DNA of 64,000 nucleotides from an uncultured Bacteroidota bacterium. GTDB lineage: Bacteria; Bacteroidota; Bacteroidia; Flavobacteriales; Flavobacteriaceae. Location of the stretch: contig CABZAE010000001.1 of NCBI GenBank assembly GCA_902523635.1, positions 62,001-126,000 of the forward strand. Direction: 5' to 3'. Shown here piece after piece: positions 46,556 through 55,112 of the stretch (position 1 is its first letter; the number at the start of each line of letters is the position of its first letter). Under the pieces are notes generated by a model that saw only the letters and a list, made by a program, of their open reading frames with translations, ran no database searches and was not told the origin of the DNA. A program made the translations under genes and the position numbers.

Positions 46556-47314
46556 ATGAGAAAAAAAATTGTTGCAGGTAATTGGAAAATGAATAATAAT
46601 TTCCAAGAAACAAAAAAGTTTCTTTCCCAGATCAAAGTAAAAGAAATCGGCTCTGAGGTCGAGGTCATGATTGCTCCAGCATATCCATTTTTAAAATTTG
46701 CAAAAGATTTTCTTGTGGGAACAAAATATGAGATAATTGCACAAAATATACATAACAAGTTACATGGTGCTTACACCGGAGAAGTTTCTGTCGATATGAT
46801 AAAAAGTTTAGGTTTAAACAAGTCAATTATTGGTCATTCAGAAAGGCGTAGTCAGTTCAAAGAAACAGATGAAATTTTGCTTGAAAAAGCAAACTTATGT
46901 TTAAATAAAGGATTGGGTATAATTTTTTGTTTTGGAGAGGATTTAGTCGACAGACAGTCAAAAAACCATTTCGAGGTTGTGAAGAATCAATTAATCAATA
47001 CGGTTTTGAAAGTTGAAAAAAATAAATGGTCAAATATTGTTTTGGCTTACGAGCCTGTTTGGGCTATTGGTACTGGAGAGACAGCCTCTCCTAAACAGGC
47101 TCAAGAGATTCATGAATTTGTAAGAGATCTTATATCATCAAGTTTGGGAGAAGATGTTTCCAAAAAAACTTCAATTCTTTATGGTGGAAGTGTAAAGGCA
47201 GGAAACGCAAAAGAAATCTTTAGTCAAGATGATGTAGACGGAGGTCTCATTGGTGGTGCTTCTCTAGTCTCGGAAGATTTTTTGACTATTATTGAATCAA
47301 ATAGTTCATACTAA
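46556..47314 (+). CDS. tpiA: Triosephosphate isomerase
   Basis: A 252-residue glycolytic TIM barrel interconverting dihydroxyacetone phosphate and glyceraldehyde 3-phosphate. N-terminal VAGNWKMNN supplies the catalytic Asn and Lys; IIGHSERR the catalytic His; LAYEPVWAIGTGETASP the catalytic Glu and mobile loop; ILYGGSVKAGNA the phosphate site. Length is normal. It is part of a long, closely spaced co-directional gene run. Confidence 0.97.
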   Translation: MRKKIVAGNWKMNNNFQETKKFLSQIKVKEIGSEVEVMIAPAYPFLKFAKDFLVGTKYEIIAQNIHNKLHGAYTGEVSVDMIKSLGLNKSIIGHSERRSQFKETDEILLEKANLCLNKGLGIIFCFGEDLVDRQSKNHFEVVKNQLINTVLKVEKNKWSNIVLAYEPVWAIGTGETASPKQAQEIHEFVRDLISSSLGEDVSKKTSILYGGSVKAGNAKEIFSQDDVDGGLIGGASLVSEDFLTIIESNSSY

Positions 47315-47334
47315 TTTTTCGTAAATTAGTGATT

Positions 47335-47610
47335 ATGAGCACAAAAGAAAAGGTTTCCGAAAAGGAGGTTACTCTTAATGATTCATCTCACGAAAATGAA
47401 ATAATACTTTATAATGATGATGTAAATACATTTGAACATGTTATAAAAACCTTAATTGATGTTTGTGACCACACGCCACAACAAGCTGAACAATGTAGTT
47501 TAATTGTTCATTACAAAGGTAAGTGTAGTGTTAAATCCGGTTCACTTTCAGACTTGAAACCGAGGTGTGAAAAACTTCTTTCAGCCGGATTGTCTGCTGA
47601 AATTGTATAA
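47335..47610 (+). CDS. clpS: ATP-dependent Clp protease adaptor ClpS
   Basis: I choose ATG 47335 (MSTKEKVSEKE, 91 residues) over GTG 47329. The ClpS core is clear: IILYNDDVNTFEHVIKTLIDVC, which binds N-degron residues, then EQCSLIVHYKGKCSVKSG. ClpS hands substrates with destabilising N-terminal residues to the ClpAP (or ClpCP) protease. The N-terminal 20 residues are the usual flexible extension. It lies between tpiA and a glutathione-peroxidase-like gene. Confidence 0.95.
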   Translation: MSTKEKVSEKEVTLNDSSHENEIILYNDDVNTFEHVIKTLIDVCDHTPQQAEQCSLIVHYKGKCSVKSGSLSDLKPRCEKLLSAGLSAEIV

Positions 47611-47630
47611 GTTCTTATATTTGCCGGACC

Positions 47631-48182
47631 ATGAAAAAAAATCTTACACTAACATTCATTATAATTAGTCAATTTATAACTGGTCAAAAATCCCCCCAAA
47701 TGAAAGAATCATTACATCAATTCAAGGTAACAGATTTATATGGTGAAACGTTTGACATGTCAAGTCTTAAAGGAAAAAAGGTTATGATTGTTAATACAGC
47801 TTCAAAATGTGGATTGACATATCAGTATGAATTACTAGAGAATCTTTATAAAAAGTATAAATATGAAAATTTTGTAATCGTAGGTTTTCCCTCCAACAAT
47901 TTTCTTTGGCAAGAGCCTGGTTCTAATGAACAGATAGCTAAATTTTGTAAAGAGAATTATGGTGTTACATTTCCAATGATGGAAAAAATTTCTGTCCGTG
48001 GATCCTCAATTCACCCAGTCTACCAGTTTTTGACAACAAAGAAAAAAAACGGATATAAAGACTCCTTTGTACAATGGAATTTTCAAAAATATTTAATAAA
48101 TGAAGAGGGATTCGTTGAAAAGATTATTTCACCCAGGACCAAACCTGATGACCCTTCAGTTATTGAGTGGATTAAAGGTTAA
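47631..48182 (+). CDS. Exported glutathione-peroxidase-like thiol peroxidase
   Basis: A 183-residue thioredoxin-fold peroxidase with an N-terminal signal peptide (about 1-18, FITGQ), so it acts outside the cytoplasm. The active-site Cys60 is in NTASKCGLT. The tetrad Gln lies in NNFLWQEPG, where the usual GGQ reads LWQ, and Trp/Asn in QWNFQKYL. It uses Cys rather than selenocysteine and probably reduces lipid or hydrogen peroxides with thioredoxin-like donors. It sits 2 bp before a transsulfuration enzyme and near bshB1, forming a thiol-related group. Confidence 0.92.
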   Translation: MKKNLTLTFIIISQFITGQKSPQMKESLHQFKVTDLYGETFDMSSLKGKKVMIVNTASKCGLTYQYELLENLYKKYKYENFVIVGFPSNNFLWQEPGSNEQIAKFCKENYGVTFPMMEKISVRGSSIHPVYQFLTTKKKNGYKDSFVQWNFQKYLINEEGFVEKIISPRTKPDDPSVIEWIKG

Positions 48183-48184
48183 AT

Positions 48185-49333
48185 ATGAAAAAAAAAGGAT
48201 TTAAAACTCGATCCATTCATGAGGGTGAATTAAAAGATAGTGTATACAAAGGTGCCATTTCACCAATTTACCTTGGAACTGTTTATGATTATTTAGGAGA
48301 TGAGCAGATGAAATATCCTAGATACTTCAATACACCAAATCAGCTTTCGTTATCAAAAAAAATTGCAAGTTTAGAAAATTGCGAAAATGGATTGCTATTT
48401 AGTTCTGGAATTGCAGCGATTTTTTCAACTATGTTTTCTTTTATTAAGTCAGGAGATCATGTTGTATTCCAGTCTTCATTGTATGGAGGAACAATAAATA
48501 TGATATTCAATGAATTTAAAAAATTTAAAATTGATTATACACTTGTTGAGTCTCTTGATCCAATTGAATATCAAAAAGCAATTAAGCAAAATACCAAAAT
48601 GATATATGTAGAAACTCCCAGTAATCCGTTACTTGAAATTATCGACTTAAAACAAATTGCAGATATTGCTAAAAAAAATAAACTGATATCAATGGTTGAC
48701 AACACTTTTGCCAGTCCTGTCAACCAAACCCCATCAGACTTAGGAATTGATTTGATTGTTCACAGTGCAACTAAGTACCTTGGAGGACATAGTGATATCT
48801 TAGCTGGGGTAGTGGTTTCTAATGAAAAAAGAATAAAAAAAATAATAGACTCATCAATTAATTATGGTGGGAATATTAGTGAGCTGTCAACCTGGTTACT
48901 TGAAAGAAGTATAAAAACATTGCAGATTAGAGTTAAAACTCAAAATAAAAATGCTCATAAAATTGCAAAATTTTTAGAGAAAAGTTCTTATGTTAAAAAT
49001 GTAAATTACCCGGGTTTAAAAAGCCATCCAAGTCATGAATTAGCAAAAAAACAAATGAAAGGATTTGGAGGTATGTTGTCATTTGTTCTGAAAGACGAGC
49101 AACATGTTAATTTATTTCCAAAGTTTTTAAAAATTATCAAACCAGTTGGAAGTCTTGGAGGTATAGAATCGACAATAACATGTCCAGCTGAGACTTCACA
49201 TGCTAAAGTAAGTAGAGAAAAAAGAATTAAATACGGAATATCTGATGGACTTCTTAGATTCTCAGTTGGTATAGAGGATTATCAAGATTTAGAAGACGAT
49301 TTGAATCAGGCTTTTAGAAAAATATGGAAGTAA
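48185..49333 (+). CDS. PLP-dependent transsulfuration enzyme (cystathionine gamma-synthase / lyase type)
   Basis: A 382-residue fold-type I enzyme of the Cys/Met metabolism family. It shows KTRSIHEG at the N-terminus, SSGIAAIFSTMF, IYVETPSNPLLEIIDLKQIA, SMVDNTFASPVNQ and the PLP lysine in SATKYLGGHSDILAG. The ending GLLRFSVGIEDYQDLEDDL is typical. It could make or split cystathionine, or release methanethiol; sequence inspection cannot choose. It overlaps bshB1 by 10 bp, so a role in cysteine supply for bacillithiol is an attractive inference. Confidence 0.9.
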   Translation: MKKKGFKTRSIHEGELKDSVYKGAISPIYLGTVYDYLGDEQMKYPRYFNTPNQLSLSKKIASLENCENGLLFSSGIAAIFSTMFSFIKSGDHVVFQSSLYGGTINMIFNEFKKFKIDYTLVESLDPIEYQKAIKQNTKMIYVETPSNPLLEIIDLKQIADIAKKNKLISMVDNTFASPVNQTPSDLGIDLIVHSATKYLGGHSDILAGVVVSNEKRIKKIIDSSINYGGNISELSTWLLERSIKTLQIRVKTQNKNAHKIAKFLEKSSYVKNVNYPGLKSHPSHELAKKQMKGFGGMLSFVLKDEQHVNLFPKFLKIIKPVGSLGGIESTITCPAETSHAKVSREKRIKYGISDGLLRFSVGIEDYQDLEDDLNQAFRKIWK

Positions 49334-50046
49334 AACTAGATATTTTGGCTTTCGGTGCTCATCCTGATGACGTTGAATTGGGATGTGGTGGCACTTTGGC
49401 TAAAGAGATATCAAATGGTAAAAAAGTTGGAATTATTGATCTTACATCTGGCGAGTTGGGAACAAGGGGATCAGCTGAAGTAAGAACTTTGGAAGCGAAC
49501 AAAGCTTCAAAAATTTTAGGTTTAAAAACACGTGAAAATTTAAAGTTTAAAGACGGTTTTTTTAAAAATAATGAAAACCATCAAATCAAAGTAATTCAGG
49601 TTATAAGAAAATATCAGCCAGAAATTATTCTTTGTAATGCTTTAGACGATAGACACATTGACCATCCTAAAGCTTCAAAATTAGTTAGCGATTCATCATT
49701 TCTTAGTGGGCTTGTAAAAATTTATACAAGTCTCAATGGTGAAAAACAACAACCATGGAGGCCAAAATCAGTTTATCATTATATTCAATGGAAAAATTTG
49801 AGTCCTGATTTTGTAGTTGACGTTTCTGGATTTATGGAAAAAAAAATCAGTGCTATTAATGCTTATAAATCACAGTTTTACAATCCTGAAAGTAACGAGC
49901 CAGAAACATTAATAAGCAAAAAAAACTTCATTGATAACGTAATTAACAGATCAGCTGATTTAGGAAGATTAATTGGAGTGGATTATGCTGAGGGTTTTAA
50001 CACGCAAAGGTTATTAGGCGTATGTAGTTTAAACGATTTAAAATAA
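49324..50046 (+). CDS. bshB1: Bacillithiol biosynthesis deacetylase BshB1
   Basis: A 240-residue zinc deacetylase of the LmbE/PIG-L family, removing acetate from GlcNAc-malate in bacillithiol synthesis. Zinc and catalytic residues are in LAFGAHPDDVELGCGGTLA and DDRHIDHPKA. The features TSGELGTRGSAEVR, FKDGFF and YKSQFYNPESNEPETLIS match the BshB1 subgroup used by Bacteroidota. It overlaps the preceding transsulfuration gene by 10 bp. bshA and bshC are not in the window. Confidence 0.93.
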   Translation: MEVKLDILAFGAHPDDVELGCGGTLAKEISNGKKVGIIDLTSGELGTRGSAEVRTLEANKASKILGLKTRENLKFKDGFFKNNENHQIKVIQVIRKYQPEIILCNALDDRHIDHPKASKLVSDSSFLSGLVKIYTSLNGEKQQPWRPKSVYHYIQWKNLSPDFVVDVSGFMEKKISAINAYKSQFYNPESNEPETLISKKNFIDNVINRSADLGRLIGVDYAEGFNTQRLLGVCSLNDLK

Positions 50047-50069
50047 TTTTTTTTATCTAACTATTAATT

Positions 50070-50077
50070 TAAATTTG
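50070..50077 (+). promoter_or_regulatory. -7 box of the tRNA-His promoter
   Basis: TAAATTTG, a full TAnnTTTG match, lies 10 bp before the tRNA-His 5' end, the expected distance to a start at the mature RNA. A T-rich stretch replaces the -33 TTTG. Confidence 0.5.
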
Positions 50078-50087
50078 CTATGTAAAC

Positions 50088-50162
50088 GGTGGTTGTAGTT
50101 CAGTTGGTTAGAACGCCTGATTGTGGTTCAGGAGGTCGCCGGTTCGAATCCGGTCTTCCACC
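50088..50162 (+). tRNA. tRNA-His (anticodon GTG), with encoded G-1
   Basis: Anticodon stem CCTGA/TCAGG holds loop TTGTGGT with anticodon GTG (50123-50125). The D arm is GTTC/GAAC and the T arm GCCGG TTCGAAT CCGGT. The extra 5' G typical of tRNA-His is encoded at 50088 and pairs with C73 at 50162. In the acceptor stem GTGGTTG/CTTCCAC two central T-T oppositions occur (positions 5-68 and 6-67), which is weak but leaves the ends paired. Confidence 0.93.
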
Positions 50163-50169
50163 CTTAATT

Positions 50170-50194
50170 AATCCTCATTTTTGAGGATTTTTTG
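50170..50194 (+). terminator. Rho-independent terminator after tRNA-His
   Basis: AATCCTCA (50170-50177), loop TTTT, TGAGGATT (50182-50189), then a T run: an 8-bp perfect stem directly behind the tRNA. Confidence 0.88.
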
Positions 50195-50229
50195 TTTTGG
50201 TTCAACTTTATTAAAATTGACTATTATAT

Positions 50230-50385
50230 ATGTTAAAAAAAAATGCTGAAGAGATTTTATTTTTTACTATTGCAGTCTTATACATGTTAATACTGACCTT
50301 TTCTGATTATTTGGAAAAAATAAATATTCTAATTTTATCTATAATGTTTGTTTGGTTGATAAGACTTGTATGGAAAAATAGTTAG
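50230..50385 (+). CDS. Possible 51-residue two-helix membrane protein
   Basis: A short ORF, MLKKNAEEILFFTIAVLYML to WLIRLVWKNS, with two hydrophobic segments (about 9-24 and 31-47) separated by the polar FSDYLEK. Positive ends (MLKK and RLVWK) would put both termini inside. It fills most of the gap between the tRNA-His terminator and the convergent lipoprotein gene; the remaining sequence shows nothing else. No family is recognised, and being this short it could be chance. Confidence 0.45.
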   Translation: MLKKNAEEILFFTIAVLYMLILTFSDYLEKINILILSIMFVWLIRLVWKNS

Positions 50386-50411
50386 TTATAATACAAAATT
50401 AAATTTTCCAT

Positions 50412-51290
50412 TCAATTATAAATACTATCAAGTTTTAAGCTTTCTGATGGGAGAACTGTGTTAATATCGTTGGTATATGATTTTAAAATATTGTAAAAGC
50501 CAGGAACACTAATATCAAAAATTTCTTCAAACTTAACTTTCCAGTTTGAGTCGGTTGGGTTTTTTAACCAAAAATCATTTATTGCTAGTTTAAATGCTCC
50601 AGCTTCAGTCATTCCTTTTTTCTGAAGTTCTTTTGTCAAGACTAAAAACATGAAAACTGAGGATGAGTAATTTATATCTTTATCACCTCCTGAGGCACTA
50701 AACTTTTCAAAAATTGATGGGTTGTTAATTGCATCGGAGTGTACGCTTGTTTGTGCATCCTTAAAGTAATTAAACGAGTACTTATCTTGAATATATAGTG
50801 ATTCAAATGTTGCTGCGGATCCCTCAGACATCCACTTTAATTCAATGTTTCCATCATAAAAGTTTTTAGATAAAGACATTTGATAAACGTGGTAATATTC
50901 ATGAGCGATCACAGAATATCTATGCATTGAATTAAATTTGAACTCATCTTCAGGAATTTCAAGAACCATAAATCTACCCTCAGAATTTCCGCTAATTGAT
51001 GCTCCGGTGGCATCTCCAATTTTGTTCTTATATGGCTTATCAGTATTACTATTCCAAGCATATATGGGAAGTTTGTTAAAATAGTTTTTCGGTTCAGATG
51101 GCGTTACTTTTTTTAAAACATCCATAATTTTGTAAAACTCAGTTGTCCAGTCATTGGGGAGACTGCTATGTAAATTGTATTCAAAAATAAATTCAGTAGG
51201 GGTGGTATCATCTTTTACTACTTCAGTATCATCAGAGGAACTACAAGAGAACAACAAAAAGCTCAGTGATATCAAATAATATTTTTTCAT
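50412..51290 (-). CDS. Putative HExxH zinc-peptidase lipoprotein of unknown family
   Basis: I start at ATG 51290, giving MKKYYLISLSFLLFSCSSSD with lipobox Cys16; a longer frame from 51353 only adds residues before this clear signal. The 292-residue protein has AHEYYHVYQ, an HExxH motif (H130, E131, H134). A WMSEGSAATFES segment follows 22 residues later, with E156 as a plausible third zinc ligand (gluzincin-like). No known peptidase family is recognised overall. It follows the M28 peptidase by 25 bp, so both may act on peptides outside the cytoplasm. Confidence 0.8.
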   Translation of the reverse strand: MKKYYLISLSFLLFSCSSSDDTEVVKDDTTPTEFIFEYNLHSSLPNDWTTEFYKIMDVLKKVTPSEPKNYFNKLPIYAWNSNTDKPYKNKIGDATGASISGNSEGRFMVLEIPEDEFKFNSMHRYSVIAHEYYHVYQMSLSKNFYDGNIELKWMSEGSAATFESLYIQDKYSFNYFKDAQTSVHSDAINNPSIFEKFSASGGDKDINYSSSVFMFLVLTKELQKKGMTEAGAFKLAINDFWLKNPTDSNWKVKFEEIFDISVPGFYNILKSYTNDINTVLPSESLKLDSIYN

Positions 51291-51315
51291 AATTCTGTTT
51301 TTAATGATTGTATAG

Positions 51316-52680
51316 CTAATCTTCTTTTCTTTCAAAATTGATTTTATTTCCACTTATAGTCAAAATCATTTTCTTATCAAATTTTGAAAATTTCTTAACG
51401 ACAGTCCCCCTTTGAGAGACTGTTTTAATTTCATTTTTTATTTCTTTTAACCTGAATTCCAGTTCAAGTCCAGTAATTTTCGACTCAAATTTACCCTCAC
51501 CAATTTCGTCTAGCATTAAGGATTGTTCATCTGAACCACCTACAGGAACCCAACAAAGCTTATTGTCTAATAGAAATAGCTTGAAATCAAGTGGGAATGT
51601 TTCACTAACATAAATTCCTTCAAATGATTTCAGTTCTTCTTCAGAGTGTTTGTAAGAACTATTATTATCTTCCTCATTGTTTAATGAAAGCCTATTTTCT
51701 CTATTGGCAATGTTCCATGCAGTGTAAAAAATTAACTGAGTCCTCATTTCAAGTAAGTCAAATTCAATTTTGTCAACTGTGTCTGTTGGTTGATGATAAT
51801 CTTCGTGAGTTCCAGAAAAATAAAAAATTACAGGAATTCCATTTTTTGCGAAATTGTAATGATCACTTCTGTAATAAAATCTGTTGGGGTCATTTACATC
51901 GTTAAACCTGTAATCAAGGGTCATGTTTAAAGTTTTTTTATTACTTTCCTCCGAAACATCATGTAACTCCTGACTATCATGATCAGTTCCGATTAAGTAA
52001 ATATAGTCTCTATTTTTTGCTACTCTTGTTGGATCGATCCTTCCTATCATATCCATGTTCAGATTTACCACCGTATTTTCTAATGGATAAATTGGATCTT
52101 TATCGGTATAATATCTTGACCCAAGTAGCCCTTTTTCTTCTCCAGTAACATGTAGAAAAACAACAGACCTTCTTGGTCCATTTCCTTCCATCTCAGCTAA
52201 TTTGAAAGCTTCAGCTATTTCCAACATTGCAACAGTGCCAGAGCCATCATCATCTGCACCATTATATATTTGACCGTTATCAACCCCAACATGATCTAGG
52301 TGAGATGTAATTACAATGTATTCATCAGGAATTTCTTTTCCTTTGATTATTGAAATAACATTTTCGGTTTTGACATCTTTTGCTGGTTCACCTCTTCTGG
52401 GACTGAAATTTAACGTCATGGGCTGAAAATAATCTTTATCTGGATCTCCAGCCTCAACACCTATCGCTTTATATTGCTCTCTTAAATATTCAACCGCTTT
52501 TCTTTGACCTTCAGAACCTGTATCTCTACCCTCAAATTCATCTGAAGAGTAAATAATCAAATGTCTTTTTAGGTCATCTTGATTAATAGATTTTGCAAAT
52601 TTAATAGCGCCTTCAAGTTGGCCAAACGAAAAATGAAATAAAAGTAAGAATGCCGAGAGCGCAAGTAAGTTTTTTTTCAT
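51316..52680 (-). CDS. M28-family zinc aminopeptidase, exported
   Basis: A 454-residue protein with signal peptide (about 1-20, FSFGQ) and an M28 peptidase domain with two zinc ions. The ligands and catalytic residues are visible in ITSHLDHVGV (His), NGADDDGSGTVAM (bridging Asp), HVTGEEKGLLGS (catalytic and ligand Glu), NLNMDMIGR (Asp) and GTHEDYHQPTDTVD (His). It removes N-terminal residues from peptides in the periplasm or outside. The C-terminal 110 residues form a separate beta-rich domain. It is transcribed with the HExxH lipoprotein. Confidence 0.93.
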   Translation of the reverse strand: MKKNLLALSAFLLLFHFSFGQLEGAIKFAKSINQDDLKRHLIIYSSDEFEGRDTGSEGQRKAVEYLREQYKAIGVEAGDPDKDYFQPMTLNFSPRRGEPAKDVKTENVISIIKGKEIPDEYIVITSHLDHVGVDNGQIYNGADDDGSGTVAMLEIAEAFKLAEMEGNGPRRSVVFLHVTGEEKGLLGSRYYTDKDPIYPLENTVVNLNMDMIGRIDPTRVAKNRDYIYLIGTDHDSQELHDVSEESNKKTLNMTLDYRFNDVNDPNRFYYRSDHYNFAKNGIPVIFYFSGTHEDYHQPTDTVDKIEFDLLEMRTQLIFYTAWNIANRENRLSLNNEEDNNSSYKHSEEELKSFEGIYVSETFPLDFKLFLLDNKLCWVPVGGSDEQSLMLDEIGEGKFESKITGLELEFRLKEIKNEIKTVSQRGTVVKKFSKFDKKMILTISGNKINFERKED

Positions 52681-52743
52681 AATATAAAGATATTCCTACA
52701 AAAAAGATATATAATTTAAAATTAGTGTGAAAGTATTATTGAG

Positions 52744-53508
52744 CTAATTTAAGTTAGAATAAATGTAGTCCCACAATTTTATACGCATTTCTAGTGCTTT
52801 GAGTGAGGCTGTTGTTGCTTCTTCCCATTTTTTAGTGTCATTTCCACACAAGTTATCAATCATTTTAAGAGCCATGGGGCCGTGCTCATCTCCGTCCAGC
52901 TCTATATGCCTATCTAAATAGTAAATAAGTAGATCAGAATTTAAATCTTCACTCTTTGTTAATTTTTTTACAATTTCAACAAACATATCAGGAATCAAAT
53001 CCTCTCTGCCAAATGTAAAAACACTCGCTATTATGTGATTTTTTTTTGAGTTTATAATTTCAAATGTAAAATCCATAAATTCTTTAACAGGTTGAGGTAA
53101 ATTCATTTTTGTTATTGATTTTTCATAAGATTTTGTATGATTGATGTTGCTTATGAAATCTATAATTCTTTTGGTATCTGCACCTACCAATTGCATGGAA
53201 TCCAGGTAAAGTTCAAAATGACTTTTTGGGTTACCATTCGGGTCAACATCACTTTCTTCAGCTAAAACAATTTCATTTACAAGTTTTCCTGCCAAATTAT
53301 TTTTGTTGGGAGTCCATGGAACATCAACACAGGTTAGATTTATTTGTAGAGCTTTAATTAGAGACATAAAATCCCAAACAGCAAATACATGATTCTCCAT
53401 AAAAAAAAGCAATCTTTTTTTTGTATTCAAAGAGCTGTACAATGGATGTGATATTAATTTTGATCTGGTGATAGAAAGATCGCTTTCTAATTTTTGAATA
53501 AATTCCAT
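52744..53508 (-). CDS. DUF3050 protein (heme-oxygenase-like fold)
   Basis: A 254-residue, mostly helical cytoplasmic protein of the DUF3050 family, recognised from the N-terminal HPLYSSLNTKKRLLFFMENH and VFAVWDFMSLIKALQ and from RHIELDGDEHGPMAL near the end. The Glu/His/Asp residues in these blocks (E38, H40, D46 and the later DRHIELDGDEH) resemble the metal ligands of heme-oxygenase-like di-iron proteins, but this is only a pattern comparison. Substrate and reaction are unknown. It lies 63 bp upstream of the M28 gene and divergent from the LysE exporter. Confidence 0.82.
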   Translation of the reverse strand: MEFIQKLESDLSITRSKLISHPLYSSLNTKKRLLFFMENHVFAVWDFMSLIKALQINLTCVDVPWTPNKNNLAGKLVNEIVLAEESDVDPNGNPKSHFELYLDSMQLVGADTKRIIDFISNINHTKSYEKSITKMNLPQPVKEFMDFTFEIINSKKNHIIASVFTFGREDLIPDMFVEIVKKLTKSEDLNSDLLIYYLDRHIELDGDEHGPMALKMIDNLCGNDTKKWEEATTASLKALEMRIKLWDYIYSNLN

Positions 53509-53592
53509 AAATAAATTTTGAGTGTAAAATTAATCTATTTGAACTTAACAATCCTTAATGTTTTTTTAAATTATTATTACATTTATTTATCT

Positions 53593-54201
53593 ATGCATTT
53601 TGAAATCTTATTAGCTTTTTGTTTTAGCTCAATTATTCTAACCTTGTCACCAGGCCCAGATATTTTATATGTATTAACTCAAAGCATAACTGAGGGAAAA
53701 AAAAGAGCTGTATTGGTATCTGTAGGGTTAACCACAGGTCTTATTATTCACACAATACTAGTAGTGTCTGGTTTAAGCTTCTTAATTAGTGAAAACAAGT
53801 TAATTTTTAATTTTTTAAAGTTTTTTGGAGCTGGCTATTTCTTTTATCTCTCAATTCGAACATTTTTAAGAAGAAAAAAATCTGATTTAGTTCCCAGTAG
53901 CAATAAAACACAAAATTATTTTAAAAAAGGATTAGTAATGAATTTGCTTAATCCAAAGGTGAGTTTATTTTTTATTGCTTTATTACCAGGTTTCAAATTT
54001 CATGATCACATGAATGTTGAGATTCAATTTTTAATACTTGGCCTAATTTTTTGGGTTCAAGCCACTATTATTTTCATTTTAGTTTCAATTTTTTCATCTA
54101 AACTTAAATTTATGGACTCAAAAAATGAAATAGCATCTAAAAAATATTTACCAGAAATTTTAATTTATTTATTTGTAGCATTTTGGATACTTAAACCTTA
54201 A
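53593..54201 (+). CDS. LysE/RhtB-family amino-acid exporter
   Basis: I start at ATG 53593 (MHFEILLAFCFSS, 202 residues); the frame extends to 53518 but the extra 25 residues do not resemble the family. Six hydrophobic helices are present, with the LysE/RhtB signature TLSPGPDILYVLTQSITEGKK after the first, and MNLLNPKVSLFFIALLPGF in the middle. It exports amino acids or derivatives such as homoserine or threonine. It lies 18 bp before the HMG-CoA lyase gene. Confidence 0.9.
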   Translation: MHFEILLAFCFSSIILTLSPGPDILYVLTQSITEGKKRAVLVSVGLTTGLIIHTILVVSGLSFLISENKLIFNFLKFFGAGYFFYLSIRTFLRRKKSDLVPSSNKTQNYFKKGLVMNLLNPKVSLFFIALLPGFKFHDHMNVEIQFLILGLIFWVQATIIFILVSIFSSKLKFMDSKNEIASKKYLPEILIYLFVAFWILKP

Positions 54202-54219
54202 AATTATTAACTTGTTTTT

Positions 54220-55080
54220 ATGTCTTGTGTTAAAATTGTTGAATGTCCAAGAGATGCTATGCAGGGTATAAAGACTTGGATTCCCACAAATGAAAAAATA
54301 AATTATGTACAATCTCTTCTAAGAGTAGGTTTCGATGTTTTAGATGTTGGTAGTTTTGTTTCACCAAGATCTATTCCACAAATGAAAGATTCCAGAGAAG
54401 TTTTGGAGTCTCTGGATTTAAAATCAACCAATTCTAAGCTTTTATACATCGTTGCCAATTTGAGAGGTGCAAATGAGGCATGCCAATACTCTCAAATTGA
54501 TTTTTTGGGTTTTCCTTTTTCAATTTCGGAAAATTTTCAAATGAGAAATACAAACAAAACAATAAATGATTCAATTGATGTATTAAAGGGTATTATTTCA
54601 ATCAGTGAAAAAAACAATAAGAAAGTCGTAGTTTACTTATCGATGGGATTTGGCAATCCATATGGTGATGAGTGGGATTATGAAGTTTTAGAAAAATGGA
54701 TTAGTATAATTAATTCATTGGGGGTAAAAACTATTTCAATATCTGATACCATTGGAGTGTCTACGCCAACTAAAATTGATAAGATATTTAAGAACTCTAT
54801 CAAACATTTCCCAAGGATCGAGTTTGGTGCACATTTCCACACCAAACCATCAAATTGGTTTGAAAAAATTGATTCCGCCTATAAAGCAGGTTGTAGGAGG
54901 TTTGATACCGCCATACAAGGTTTTGGTGGATGTCCAATGGCCGGTGATGAATTAACGGGAAATTTTCCAACGGAAAAGTTAATATCTTATTTTAACTACA
55001 AAAAAGTTAAGTTAAATATAAATTCTTTAAACTTTGAATCAGCTTATAATTTTGCAAGTAAAATTTTTATTAAAGAGTAA
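54220..55080 (+). CDS. mvaB: Hydroxymethylglutaryl-CoA lyase
   Basis: A 286-residue TIM-barrel enzyme that splits HMG-CoA into acetoacetate and acetyl-CoA, the last step of leucine degradation. The N-terminal IVECPRDAMQGIKTWIPT carries the catalytic Arg-Asp pair. The metal ligands are in FGAHFHTKPSNW. The signature GFGGCPMAGDELTGN contains the loop Cys. It pairs functionally with the isovaleryl-CoA dehydrogenase-like gene at 16 kb. Confidence 0.95.
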   Translation: MSCVKIVECPRDAMQGIKTWIPTNEKINYVQSLLRVGFDVLDVGSFVSPRSIPQMKDSREVLESLDLKSTNSKLLYIVANLRGANEACQYSQIDFLGFPFSISENFQMRNTNKTINDSIDVLKGIISISEKNNKKVVVYLSMGFGNPYGDEWDYEVLEKWISIINSLGVKTISISDTIGVSTPTKIDKIFKNSIKHFPRIEFGAHFHTKPSNWFEKIDSAYKAGCRRFDTAIQGFGGCPMAGDELTGNFPTEKLISYFNYKKVKLNINSLNFESAYNFASKIFIKE

Positions 55081-55112
55081 GTAATTGGTAGTCAATTAGT
55101 TAATAAAAATTT

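Noticed and set aside
51291-51353. Longer N-terminus for the HExxH lipoprotein
   Set aside because: The added residues precede a complete lipobox signal and overlap the M28 gene.
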